From UMGS2069 sp900557585 (GTDB lineage: Bacteria; Bacillota; Clostridia; Christensenellales; UBA1242), in contig CABSCS010000015.1 of NCBI GenBank assembly GCA_902476355.1, positions 1-16,942 of the forward strand: DNA of 16,942 nucleotides. The letters are read 5' to 3'. Shown piece by piece: positions 1 to 8,700 of this stretch (positions are counted from its first letter, which is position 1; each line of letters opens with the position of its first letter). The notes beneath the pieces were generated by a model that was not told the DNA's origin, did no database searches, and saw nothing but the letters and a program-made list of their open reading frames with translations. The position numbers and the translations under genes are program-made.

Positions 1-899
1 TTATAAATGATATTTTATATCCTGTTCTTGCAACAAAACTTAATGGTGCAACCAAACTTTATGAAGGAAAGAATAAAGGCGTTCTTGGAACCGAATATCT
101 GGATAAAGTTGTTGTCATCGACCAAACTCCAATTGGAAGAACTCCACGTTCGAATCCAGCAACCTACACTGGACTTTTCACTCCAATTCGTGAACTTTTT
201 GCATCAACACAAGACGCAAAGGTTCGTGGTTACACAGCAAGCCGTTTCAGTTTTAATGTGAAAGGTGGAAGATGCGAAGCCTGCGGTGGTGACGGTCTTC
301 ATAAAATTGAAATGCACTTTTTGCCAGATGTTTATGTAACTTGTGACGAGTGCCACGGAAAGCGTTATAACAGCGAAACTTTGGAAGTTAAATATAAAGG
401 CAAAAGCATCAACGATGTTTTGGAAATGACTGTTGAAGATGCTTTGAAACTTTTCGAAAACATTCCATCAATTGCAAACAAACTTCAAACACTTTATGAT
501 GTTGGACTTTCCTATATCAAACTTGGTCAAAGTGCAACAACTCTGTCGGGTGGTGAAGCACAAAGAGTGAAACTTGGAACCGAACTTGCAAAGCGCGCAA
601 CTGGGAAAACCATGTATATTCTTGATGAACCTACAACCGGACTTTCAACCTATGACGTTCATAAACTCACAAAAATTTTGCAACGCCTTGTAGATGGAGG
701 AAACACCGTTGTTGTCATTGAGCATAACCTTGATGTCATCAAAATTGCCGACCATATCATTGACCTTGGCCCAGAGGGTGGCGACAATGGTGGAACAATA
801 GTGTGCGAAGGCACCCCAGAAGAGGTTGCAAAGTGCAAAAAGAGTTACACGGGCATGGCACTTAAAGATGTTTTAAATAATGAAATTGTAAAAAAGTGA
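1..899 (+). CDS. uvrA: UvrABC excinuclease subunit A, C-terminal part (5' end outside window)
   Basis: UvrA is the damage-scanning ATPase of bacterial nucleotide excision repair; it loads UvrB onto damaged DNA in the cytoplasm. About 298 C-terminal residues are visible, read in frame from base 3 with no start codon, so the gene begins upstream. Seen in order: the motif TPRSNPATYTG; the zinc module CEAC...CDEC with 19 residues between the cysteine pairs; the ABC signature LSGGEAQRVKLG; Walker B MYILDEPTTGLS; and the H-loop VVVIEHNLDVIK. These belong to the second ABC half, and the C-terminal PEGGDNGG / EGTPEEVA / SYTG pattern is typical of the family end. One small oddity: the usual GLH after Walker B is GLS here. 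The reading frame is intact to its TGA stop. A hairpin terminator follows about 70 bases later, so uvrA ends its own transcript. Identification is certain. Confidence 0.97.
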   Translation, partial: INDILYPVLATKLNGATKLYEGKNKGVLGTEYLDKVVVIDQTPIGRTPRSNPATYTGLFTPIRELFASTQDAKVRGYTASRFSFNVKGGRCEACGGDGLHKIEMHFLPDVYVTCDECHGKRYNSETLEVKYKGKSINDVLEMTVEDALKLFENIPSIANKLQTLYDVGLSYIKLGQSATTLSGGEAQRVKLGTELAKRATGKTMYILDEPTTGLSTYDVHKLTKILQRLVDGGNTVVVIEHNLDVIKIADHIIDLGPEGGDNGGTIVCEGTPEEVAKCKKSYTGMALKDVLNNEIVKK

Positions 900-968
900 T
901 TTAATTTTGTGTTTTTCTTACATCTCTACTAATTTTTTATACAACTTAAATAACAATTTATCGTTTGA

Positions 969-1002
969 AAACGAATAACAACAGATTCGTTTAGATTTTT
1001 TG
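969..1002 (+). terminator. Intrinsic terminator after uvrA
   Basis: An 8-bp perfect stem (AAACGAAT with ATTCGTTT) closes an 8-base loop and is followed by AGATTTTTT. It lies 70 bases past the uvrA stop. The stem is weak in G+C, so efficiency is uncertain. The same 5' arm can also pair with TCGTTT at 961-966, giving a competing hairpin. Confidence 0.6.
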
Positions 1003-1103
1003 CCGAAAAGATGAATGAAGGTGTGGTTACACGATCCGCCGGTTCGGTAGAGAGGCGGAACAAAAGATGTATAAAAAGGCGCTTTTTGTGCAGAATTATT
1101 TTC

Positions 1104-1826
1104 ATGAGTATAATGCTTTTCAGATCCATTATAATTTACCTGTTCGTTTTGGTTGTAATCAGGCTCATGGGCAAGCGCCAAGTTGGCGAAATGCAACCGT
1201 TTGAGTTTGTCATAACGCTTATAATGGCAGACCTTGCGTGCATTCCAATGGCAGAACTGGCGGTTCCGCTTGTGCATGGAATCATTCCAATTTTCACGCT
1301 TTTGATTGTGCACTTTTTCATCTGCTTTTTGTCACGAAAAAGCATGCGAATGAGATATCTTTTGTCTGGTCGTCCAGCAATTGTAATCAGCCCAAAGGGC
1401 ATAAACTATAACGAACTGAAAAAACTTAACATGACTCTTGATGATTTGATAGAGTCTATTCGTGGTTGCGAGGTTTTTAACATTGAAGATGTTGCTTATG
1501 CCATTATGGAAACCAACGGCAAAATTTGCGTGATTAAAAAGGCAACCATCGAACCGCCAACAAGAGAGGATATGAAAGTTGAAATCACGCCAAGTTCGCT
1601 TCCTGTGAACATTGTTATGGATGGCAGGCTGATGAGTGAAAATGTCACGCTCACTGGCATTGACCAAAAATTTATTGATGAGTGCCTAAAACGTGCAAAA
1701 GTGCACAAAATAAAGGAAATTTTACTTTTTACGCTTGATAATAACGGAAATGTTTTCATTCAAGCAAAGAACGCCGGCGAATATGTAACCTTTCAAATGC
1801 AGTTTGGGGGTGGTGACAGGTGGTAA
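1104..1826 (+). CDS. DUF421 (YetF-like) membrane protein
   Basis: Small integral membrane protein of the DUF421/YetF family; the biochemical role is unknown, and relatives occur in spore-forming Firmicutes. From the chosen start it is 240 residues. Hydrophobic segments lie at about residues 5-22, 33-50 and 55-75, followed by a cytoplasmic part. Diagnostic stretches are RLMGKRQVGEMQPFEF in the first third and MTLDDLIESIRG...NIEDVAYAIMETNGK in the centre, which form the family's conserved soluble domain. The frame is open further upstream to an ATG at 1011, but those 31 residues are basic, unlike the family, and cross a G+C-rich hairpin at 1035-1059. ATG 1104 begins right before the first membrane helix, as relatives do. 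No good ribosome site precedes 1104; a TTG at 1086 with AAAAGG in front is an alternative. It overlaps the next gene by 7 bases, implying coupled translation. Confidence 0.88.
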   Translation: MSIMLFRSIIIYLFVLVVIRLMGKRQVGEMQPFEFVITLIMADLACIPMAELAVPLVHGIIPIFTLLIVHFFICFLSRKSMRMRYLLSGRPAIVISPKGINYNELKKLNMTLDDLIESIRGCEVFNIEDVAYAIMETNGKICVIKKATIEPPTREDMKVEITPSSLPVNIVMDGRLMSENVTLTGIDQKFIDECLKRAKVHKIKEILLFTLDNNGNVFIQAKNAGEYVTFQMQFGGGDRW

Positions 1827-2215
1827 AAAAGTGGATTTTTGTTTTGTCGCTTATGGCAGTTTTAACAGTAAGTTGCGTTTTAGAATATCGCTTTGTGAAC
1901 AATTCTTTTGAATATCTTCATTGTAAACTGATTGAATATAAGCAGATGATAGACCAAAACAAAGAACAAATCGACACCGAAGAAAACATTGTTTATGTTC
2001 AGGCGTTGCACGAAAATTGGCACAAAAAATCAAGCATTTTAAAGGCTCTCATTTGGCACACCGGCATAAAAGACATTGAAGTTGGACTTTCACGAATTGA
2101 AACCTATACCTCTGAAAACAACTATACCGAGGCGCTCGCTGAACTTGATTCGTTGATAGATTATGTAATGCACTATTCAAGCGATTTTAAACTGACATTT
2201 GAAAATTTGTTTTAA
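1820..2215 (+). CDS. DUF4363 family protein
   Basis: 131-residue protein resembling DUF4363, a family of unknown function often found directly after DUF421 genes in Clostridia. It starts with GTG inside the end of the DUF421 gene (7-base overlap), with the GGTGGTGACAG stretch just upstream as a possible ribosome site. An N-terminal hydrophobic segment (about residues 4-21, containing one Cys at 19) is probably a signal anchor. It is too unlike a lipobox to call a lipoprotein with confidence. The remainder is charged and largely helical, including the family-like pattern W.KKSSILKALIWH followed by IEVGLSRIETYTSENNYTEALAELDSL, and ends in LTFENLF. Its tight coupling to DUF421 suggests the two proteins work together at the membrane, with the helical domain outside. 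That last point is inference. Confidence 0.8.
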   Translation: MVKKWIFVLSLMAVLTVSCVLEYRFVNNSFEYLHCKLIEYKQMIDQNKEQIDTEENIVYVQALHENWHKKSSILKALIWHTGIKDIEVGLSRIETYTSENNYTEALAELDSLIDYVMHYSSDFKLTFENLF

Positions 2216-2383
2216 ATTTTTATATTGCATAATATAAAACGAGTGCTTTTTGTTTAACAATGTTTTTTTTGGAAAATGTAATATAAAATTGTAAAATATC
2301 CAAAAGGACAAAAGAAAATCACAATCAAAACCGAAAAAAAACAACAAAGAGTAGAAATAGATTTCAAAAAACAAACCCAAAGC

Positions 2384-2418
2384 AAAGGCTTTGCCACAAA
2401 AATGGCAAGGTCTTTTTT
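2384..2418 (+). terminator. Intrinsic terminator of the DUF421-DUF4363 unit
   Basis: A 13-bp stem with two G-U pairs (AAAGGCTTTGCCA with TGGCAAGGTCTTT), loop CAAAAA, followed directly by a T run. It is a strong Rho-independent terminator for rightward transcription, about 170 bases past the DUF4363 stop. The long 3' leader is A-rich. Confidence 0.85.
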
Positions 2419-2511
2419 GTATTTTTAGTTTTTTCAATGTTGAAGTTGGTTTATGGTGATAAAAATTGATTTTAATATCATATGGAAACATTAAATTTGT
2501 GAGCAAAAAAG

Positions 2512-2540
2512 AAAGCATCACTTTTATTTTGTGATGCTTT
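2512..2540 (-). terminator. Terminator of the YghO-like gene (works on both strands)
   Basis: A perfect 10-bp stem (AAAGCATCAC with GTGATGCTTT), 9-base loop. On the minus strand it is followed by CTTTCTTTTTT, 46 bases past the stop of the minus-strand gene. On the plus strand it is followed by TATTTGTATTTTATTTT and may back up the terminator at 2384. Confidence 0.85.
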
Positions 2541-2585
2541 TATTTGTATTTTATTTTATATATCAAAATTTGAAAAATTTTATAA

Positions 2586-3707
2586 TTATAATTGCTTGAT
2601 ATAGCACACACGACGGCGGATTGCTTCGCGCTCAAACATGTCAAGTGCGGCAATTGCTGGAAGATTGTCTTCAAGTTGGCAACCGGTGTCGCAATATTCA
2701 ATGTTATTTTCAATCATGCGTGACAAGATGCTGTGAATGATAACGCTTGTAACGCCTTTCTTTTGATATTCTGGTTTAACAGCAATAAGTCCAAGTTCCA
2801 AAACTTTTGGATGTTTGATTGCTTTCAAAAGGTGGAAAATTCCTGTTGGGAGATATCTTCCACGGCATTTTATCATTGCGTCGGCAAGAGAAGGGAAGCC
2901 CACTCCAAAGCCGATAAGTTCGTCTTCTTTGTTGAAAATTAAACTTACATATCTTTTGTCAATGATAATTCTGAACGATGCAATTGTTTGGTCAACAAGT
3001 TTTTTGTTGAATGGGATTGTTCCATAAATATTTTTATAGCACTCGTCAAGAAGTTCAAAGAACTTATAGCCATATTTGTCCAAAATTTCTTTTGAAGATT
3101 TGAATTGTTTTTCATGAAAACCATAGCGTTTTTGAACTTCGGCACAAACTCTTTCAACTCTTTCGTTCATTTTTTCTGGAACAGGAATGCGCCATTCAAC
3201 CCATTTTGCGTCTGGGGTATAGCCATTGTCTTCAATGAACTTTTGATAATATGGCATGTTATAGTTTGTGAGATAGCAACCAACTTTGTCAAAGCCTGAA
3301 ATCAAAAGACCTTCACGCTCCAAATCGTTGAAACCAAGGGGACCATGAATGCTGTCCATTCCTTTTTCTCTTGCCCAATCTTCGGCTGCTTTCAAAAGTT
3401 TGTCGGCAACTTCTTTATTGTCGATGCATTCAAAACGTGAAAATCTTGCGCGTTTTGCGTTGTTTTTTTGATTGTATGCATGCGAAATGATGCCCGAAAT
3501 TCTTCCAACGACTTTTCCGTCTTCCTCTGCCAAGAAATATGATGCCTCAGACTCGTCGAAGCATGCGTTTTTCTTTGGGTTTGTAAGGTTAAGTTCGTCT
3601 TGCTCGAAAGGTGGAACCCAACACTTATTGTCTTTATAAAGTTTGTCTGGAAACTTTACGAATTTTTTGAAATCTTTTCTTTTTGAAATTTGCCTTACTG
3701 TTATCAT
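2586..3707 (-). CDS. YghO-like GNAT-fold N-acetyltransferase family protein
   Basis: A 373-residue cytoplasmic protein that I place in the YghO-like family of large GNAT-fold proteins; substrate unknown. The N-terminal part (1-70) has the pattern VPPFEQDELNLTNPKKN...SEASYFLAEEDGKVVGRI, i.e. a substrate-side beta strand ending in the VVGRI strand typical of GNAT folds. The middle (about 115-180) contains GPLGFNDLEREGLLISGF and TNYNMPYYQKFIEDNGY, characteristic of this family. The C-terminal GNAT domain carries LGLIAVKPEYQKKGVTSVII (about 304-323), matching the acetyl-CoA-binding motif A (Q/R-x-x-G-x). The length agrees with the family. The start is ATG preceded by AGGAT, and a fitting promoter lies upstream (3739-3767). 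It stands alone, divergent from the flippase gene, and has its own terminator. Family placement is fairly sure; the acetylated molecule cannot be inferred. Confidence 0.82.
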   Translation of the reverse strand: MITVRQISKRKDFKKFVKFPDKLYKDNKCWVPPFEQDELNLTNPKKNACFDESEASYFLAEEDGKVVGRISGIISHAYNQKNNAKRARFSRFECIDNKEVADKLLKAAEDWAREKGMDSIHGPLGFNDLEREGLLISGFDKVGCYLTNYNMPYYQKFIEDNGYTPDAKWVEWRIPVPEKMNERVERVCAEVQKRYGFHEKQFKSSKEILDKYGYKFFELLDECYKNIYGTIPFNKKLVDQTIASFRIIIDKRYVSLIFNKEDELIGFGVGFPSLADAMIKCRGRYLPTGIFHLLKAIKHPKVLELGLIAVKPEYQKKGVTSVIIHSILSRMIENNIEYCDTGCQLEDNLPAIAALDMFEREAIRRRVCYIKQL

Positions 3708-3738
3708 ATTATTATCCTATTTATTTATTACAATATAT

Positions 3739-3767
3739 ATGATAAATGTTTTTGAAGATTTTTGCAA
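3739..3767 (-). promoter_or_regulatory. Housekeeping-type promoter for the YghO-like gene
   Basis: Read on the minus strand: TTGCAA, a 17-base spacer, then TATCAT, 32 bases ahead of the start codon at 3707. One mismatch in -10 and two in -35 relative to TTGACA/TATAAT. TTGCAA is self-complementary, so the same box also faces the divergent flippase gene, but no good -10 follows on that side. Confidence 0.6.
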
Positions 3768-3884
3768 GCACATGGCAAAATTCTTGTGTAAAAATGTAAA
3801 AAAATATATCTTTTTGCAAAATAAAACACTTGATATCATAGAAGATACCTTTTTTTCGTATGTTAAACAATAAGGAAACAAAAA

Positions 3885-5453
3885 ATGAAGGGTCTTTTTA
3901 AAGCAACTTTAATTGTTACAATTTTCAGCGTTCTAACGCGTGCACTTGGCTTTGTTTTGCGCATTATTTTGTCACGCGCGCTTGGTGCAGAGATTCTTGG
4001 ATATTATCAAGTTGCAATGAGCATTTTTGGTGTTCTTCTCACGCTTGTTGCAAGTGGGCTTCCGCTTTGTGTTTCACGAAGTGTTGCCTATAAAAAGCAA
4101 GTGGGAGACAATAAAGGGGCGCATGCGTCTGTAACTGCGGGGCTTATTATAACGCTCGCAATCAGCATTATTGTTTCGGCTGTTTTGTTCGCTTTTCCAA
4201 GCATTTTAACATCATTTTTCAAGAATGACACAACAACCGGAATTGTTCTATATTCGCTTCCTGCAATTGTTGCATCATCAATCTATTGCGTGCTTCGCAG
4301 TGCTTTGTGGGGTGAAAAACGCTTTTTTGCAATGAGTTTCACCGAGTTTTTTGAACAAGCAGTACGAATTGTTTTGTGCTTTGTTTTGTTTATCCCTGGC
4401 ATTCTTCCTGCACTTTCTTTGGGAGAGAAAGCGTCACTTTCTCTTTCAATTTCGTGTGTGTTCTCGTGTTTGCTTGTAATTATTATCTATTTTTCGCTTA
4501 AAGATGGACTTGCAAACCCAAAAGGAGCCTTTAAACCACTTATAAAAACCTCGGCACCAATCACTTTTGTGCGAAGTGCATCATCAATTGTAACAAGCCT
4601 GATTGCTCTTATAATCCCTGCAAGACTTATGCTTTATGGCTTTTCTGAAAGCCAGGCAATGTCAGAGTTTGGAATGGTTATGGGAATGGCGTTTCCGCTT
4701 ATAATGATTCCGGGAACACTTATAAGTTCGCTTGCTGTTGCACTTGTTCCAGAAATTTCAAGCAAAACCAGCAATATAGACGATAAATCCAGCACCAGAG
4801 ACTTTGAAGGGTTGGTTTCACACGTAAACCTTGCGTTGAATGTAAGCCTTGCTATCACAATGATTTTTGTTCCAGCATTCATTGTTCTTGGAACGCCAAT
4901 TTGTGAGATTTTGTTTGGCTCGACGGGGGCGGGAATATATGTGAGCCGTGCCGCGATTATAATGATTCCAATGGGAATTTCGCAAATCACAAGTTCGCTT
5001 TTGAACTCTATGGGGCTGGAAATCAAAAGCCTTATAAACTATGTCATAAGTGCAATTGCTTTGTTTCTTTGCATATTCTTCTTGCCGAAATATTTGGGAA
5101 CAAACGCACTCATTGTTGGAATGGGGTCGCTTTCAACAATCTCTTCACTTTTAAACCTTCGAATGCTCAAAAAACGTGGACTTTTTGAAAATGTTTTCAT
5201 CAAAAACTTTGCAAAAATCATGGGTTATGGCATTGTTGCAACCGTTTGTGGAAAATTGCTTTTGCGCCTTTTTAGGTTGTTTTTGCCAAAATTTGTTTAT
5301 ACATGCCTTGTTGGAATTGTTTGTGTTGGCATCATGGTTTTGTTCTATTTCATGTTTGATATTTCGCATATTCGTGGTTTTGTGCTTCGAAGAAAAAAGA
5401 AGAAGGCTGTTACAAAAACCTCGCTTATTTCAGAAAGAAAATGTGCAAAATAA
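3885..5453 (+). CDS. SpoVB/MurJ-like polysaccharide (lipid-linked glycan) flippase
   Basis: 522-residue polytopic membrane protein of the MVF/polysaccharide-transporter group that includes Stage V sporulation protein B. These proteins move lipid-linked glycan precursors across the cytoplasmic membrane for wall, spore-cortex or surface polymer synthesis. The start MKGLFKATLIVTIFSVLTRALGFV... and the following RIILSRALGAEILGYYQVAMSIFG, GLPLCVSRSVA and LRSALWGEKRF are the typical N-terminal pattern of the family. Around 12-14 hydrophobic helices run to about residue 500, then comes a short Lys/Arg-rich tail. Length matches SpoVB (about 500-530). AAGGA precedes the ATG by 8 bases. The gene is alone on its strand between the divergent YghO-like gene and the convergent surface-protein gene. 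Without sporulation genes nearby I do not assign spoVB itself; a general peptidoglycan or teichoic/capsular flippase is equally possible. Confidence 0.88.
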   Translation: MKGLFKATLIVTIFSVLTRALGFVLRIILSRALGAEILGYYQVAMSIFGVLLTLVASGLPLCVSRSVAYKKQVGDNKGAHASVTAGLIITLAISIIVSAVLFAFPSILTSFFKNDTTTGIVLYSLPAIVASSIYCVLRSALWGEKRFFAMSFTEFFEQAVRIVLCFVLFIPGILPALSLGEKASLSLSISCVFSCLLVIIIYFSLKDGLANPKGAFKPLIKTSAPITFVRSASSIVTSLIALIIPARLMLYGFSESQAMSEFGMVMGMAFPLIMIPGTLISSLAVALVPEISSKTSNIDDKSSTRDFEGLVSHVNLALNVSLAITMIFVPAFIVLGTPICEILFGSTGAGIYVSRAAIIMIPMGISQITSSLLNSMGLEIKSLINYVISAIALFLCIFFLPKYLGTNALIVGMGSLSTISSLLNLRMLKKRGLFENVFIKNFAKIMGYGIVATVCGKLLLRLFRLFLPKFVYTCLVGIVCVGIMVLFYFMFDISHIRGFVLRRKKKKAVTKTSLISERKCAK

Positions 5454-5663
5454 ATTAAAAAATGTGCAGAAAAAATGATTTCATGTCATATATAATCGCA
5501 AAAGAATATGTTTAATCAGTAAAGAAAAGGATAGGGAAACAAGTCTAAATAGCTGTGAATTGTAAATAAAAAAACATACAAAAATACAAAACCTCAGTAT
5601 AGGACTGTATGGATAAAAGAGATAAATGAAAGATAAAGTGTGTTTATAAATAAAATTTGCAAT

Positions 5664-5691
5664 AAAAAAACCACCGAAATGGTGGTTTTTT
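5664..5691. terminator. Bidirectional terminator between flippase and surface-protein genes
   Basis: CCACC and GGTGG pair around the loop GAAAT, flanked by an A tract on the left and a T tract on the right. A canonical Rho-independent terminator is therefore formed on both strands. It lies 10 bases beyond the minus-strand stop codon and 210 bases past the flippase stop. Confidence 0.92.
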
Positions 5692-5700
5692 GTTTTTCTA

Positions 5701-8700
5701 TTATACAAATCCGTCTTTTGAAGTTGTGTCGGTTGTTTTGTCTTTTGAAACATTTGCATTGTTTGTTCCAACAACTGTTTTTGATTTTGGAAGTTTCTTG
5801 ATTGAAATTGCAACAAGAGCAATTACAATTGCAACAACCAAAAGGATAGAAGAGAATACAAGGAAGAATGTTGCAAGAGTAAGGCTGTCAGCAGATTTGT
5901 CTGCATCATCGTCTTTGTCGTTTGATGATGAGAAATCTTTAACAATTGTGTTAGGGTCGTTCTTGTCAACAGTTTCAAGAACTTTGTTATATTCGTCTTC
6001 GTTTGCAAATTTTGTAATGTCGATGTCTGAAACAAGTGCAACACCTGAAACTTCGTTTCCTTTTGTTCCAAGGCTGAACACAATTTCAAAGTTAGAAATG
6101 CTTGAAGAACCGGTTTTAACAAGAACAGTGAATTTTGTATATTTGTTGTTTTCGTCGTCAAGTGAACCAGTGTTGATGTTTGTGAACTCAACAGAGATTG
6201 CACTCATTTTCGCTGTCAAACCTTTTGCTTCTTCAATGTTTGCAGTTTTAACATAGAAAGTGATTTGATAATATGATGATGAAGAAAGTGAAGAACTTGA
6301 AACAGGAGAGATCTTTGTTTCGCCTGCTGCTTTGTTGTAAAGAAGAAGTGCAAAGTCTGTTACAGAGCTTTCTCTTTTCATGAATGAACTTGAAAGAACA
6401 AGTGATGGGTCGGTTGAAAGTGTAACGTTTGAGTTAGTTTCAACAACGCCAAGTTCGCCTTGAACTTTTTCGTTTTCTTTGATTGTCTCTTTTTTATAGA
6501 AAAGAGATTCAAAATAATCTTTATCTGCAACTTTATCAGAAGAGTGCATAACTGCGCTGTTTCCATAGAAGTCGATGAATGTCAAGTTGTTTGTTTTTTG
6601 AAGTTCAAGTGTGCCGTTTGTTGAGATTTTGTTTACAAATTGTTTGTCAACAGAAACTTTTTCGTCGTTCACAGTTTTTTCTTCATATTTTTTGTATCCA
6701 AAGTCGCGGAAATACATTGTTCCTTTTGCGTCTTTAACACCAATTTGAAGGGTGAGGGATCTTGATGAAGCTCCAGTTCTTACAACAACTGTGTGTTTTG
6801 TCCATTGTCCGCCATTACCAAGAACAACTTCTTCTTTCACTTCTGAAATGTTTTCATCACTGAAAAGAAGGTTAGTGTAGATTGTTCCTTCAAAGTTTGA
6901 TTTGTCTGCGAAAGTATAGAAAGTAATTTCATATACAGAGCCAGATGAAAGTGAGAAACTTGAAGATTTATATCCATAGGTCTTTTTGCTTTCTGAATAG
7001 ATTGTAAGAATGTTTGTTCTTGGAAGATATACAGGAGTGCTTCCAATTGTTTCGGTCAATGTCATTGGGTTTGTTGAAACATTTCCGATTTTTGCTTTAA
7101 CGCTGTCAAATGCTGAATCGGTTGTTGAAATTACACCAGAAATAACATTTGAATCGTTTTTGTCAAGTTTTGTCCAAGATGCAGGAGCATATGGTTTTTC
7201 AACGTCTTCAATTCTTTCAACATCACTTACTGTAATGTCGTTGAAAGAGCCGTTTGTGATTCCGTTTTCAACAGTGATTGTTGAAGAACCAAGGTCGATT
7301 TTTGTTGAAGAAGAAGCGTTTGAGAATGTTGCACTTGTAATTGCTTCAAGGCGCATTTCATCAAAATATACTGTGCTTTCTTTTCCAGCAAGAAGAGCAA
7401 TTTGAAGAGTTGTGTCACGATATGGGTTTCCTTGAATATAGAACACAACTTCTGTCCAGTTGTTTGTAATGTCGTTGTCTTTTGTAAAAGCGGTTACGGT
7501 TTGAGATGCAATTTGAAGAGCACCATCAGTATAGTTTGCACCATTGCTGTTTCCAGTTTGGATATATGAAAGAAGTTTTACAACTGCTTCTGCGTTTGCA
7601 TCGTTAGATTTTGTCCAAACTGAAAGGCGATAATAGGCAAATTGCTTGATTGTGAAACGAGGAGAGAGAAGACCAAGGTCATATTTCTCACTTTTGTTTT
7701 CAAGTTTCAAAGCATGGTTGTTTTCTCTGAAAGTGTCAAATGTAATTTCATTGTTTTCAGCGTCTGTTGTTTTGAACTCGTCTTTTTCAAGAACTCTTGA
7801 AGGAGCAGTAAGTTTGCTGTATGCGTCTTGATATGAAGCAAGTTGTCTATCATTCAAACGATCGGTTGCTTTGTCATCTGCAAATTTTGGAACATAATAT
7901 TGATATTGTGTGTTTGCAAGAGTTTCATCATAGCCAGTCTCGCCATATTTTGTTCCATAGATTGTTGGGTCGTTTTCAAAATCGCCAACAAGTGAAACGT
8001 CAAGAGTATAGTCTTTTCTTGCAGAACCTGTTGCAAAAACAACATTTTCTTTGTGTTCACCAGCAATTGTTTGCTTGTTATATTCGGTTTTAGAGATTTT
8101 TTGAACATCAATGTGATCGAAAATAACAATTCCGTTTGCTTCGGTTTCAGCAGAAGAAGACTTAACGATTTTGTCTTTTGAACCATAGTAGAGAGTGATA
8201 TATGCGCTCATTGAACTTGAAGCACTTGTTTCAAAGAAGAGCCAAATTTCTTTCCAAGAACCTTCGGCAGAAACCTCGGTTGCACTTGCAGAAATTTCAT
8301 TGTCGCGGTCGCCAATTGTAACAGTTGCAACAGCGCCTTTTGTCCAAACAAAAGCAGTTACAACATAATAGCAGTTTGAAGAGAGAGAAAGAGATGCACT
8401 TGTTTTATATGAAAAATAGGTGTTTTTGTCTTCTTGAACTCTGATTCTTTTGTGATATTGGTTGTTTGAATTGTCAATCAAAACATAGTCTTGTTTATAT
8501 TCTGAATCATTTTCTCTTTCAGTTTCAGAATAAACTTTGTCTTTTCCGTCTTCTTGAACATAGACATAGTTGCCTTCGCCGTCTTTTTCATAGACATATT
8601 CGTCGTTTTCAACTTTGTCCATTTTCACAGATACTGGGGCATTTTTGGCAATCATCACCAAAGAAGTTTCGTTTTCGTTAAGTTCTTCACCCTTATAGTT

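Larger units (their letters stand above)
2216..2585. other. Non-coding gap between convergent genes
   Basis: 370 bases, very A+T rich. Contents seen: an A/T-only inverted repeat right after the DUF4363 stop (2218-2239, 9-bp arms, loop GCAT), then a purine-rich stretch (about 2300-2380) strongly skewed to A on this strand. Two good terminator hairpins follow at 2384-2418 and 2512-2540, listed separately. Open frames here lack convincing starts or protein-like composition. I see no gene. Confidence 0.6.

Noticed and set aside
1011..1103. Longer N-terminus for the DUF421 protein (31 extra residues from ATG 1011)
   Set aside because: The extra part is Arg-rich, crosses a G+C-rich hairpin and is unlike the family, whose members begin right before the first membrane helix.
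1086..1114. TTGTGC-17-TATAAT as promoter for DUF421
   Set aside because: The transcript would begin inside the first membrane helix codons, leaving no proper start codon.
2177..2521. Minus-strand open frame of 114 codons in the gap after DUF4363
   Set aside because: It runs through two terminators, overlaps DUF4363, has a Phe/Lys-rich composition as expected from A+T-rich antisense, and lacks a ribosome site.
5690..6256. Plus-strand open frame of 188 codons opposite the surface protein
   Set aside because: It mirrors the codon pattern of the minus-strand gene and starts inside its terminator; the Ser/Val-rich content is a shadow effect.
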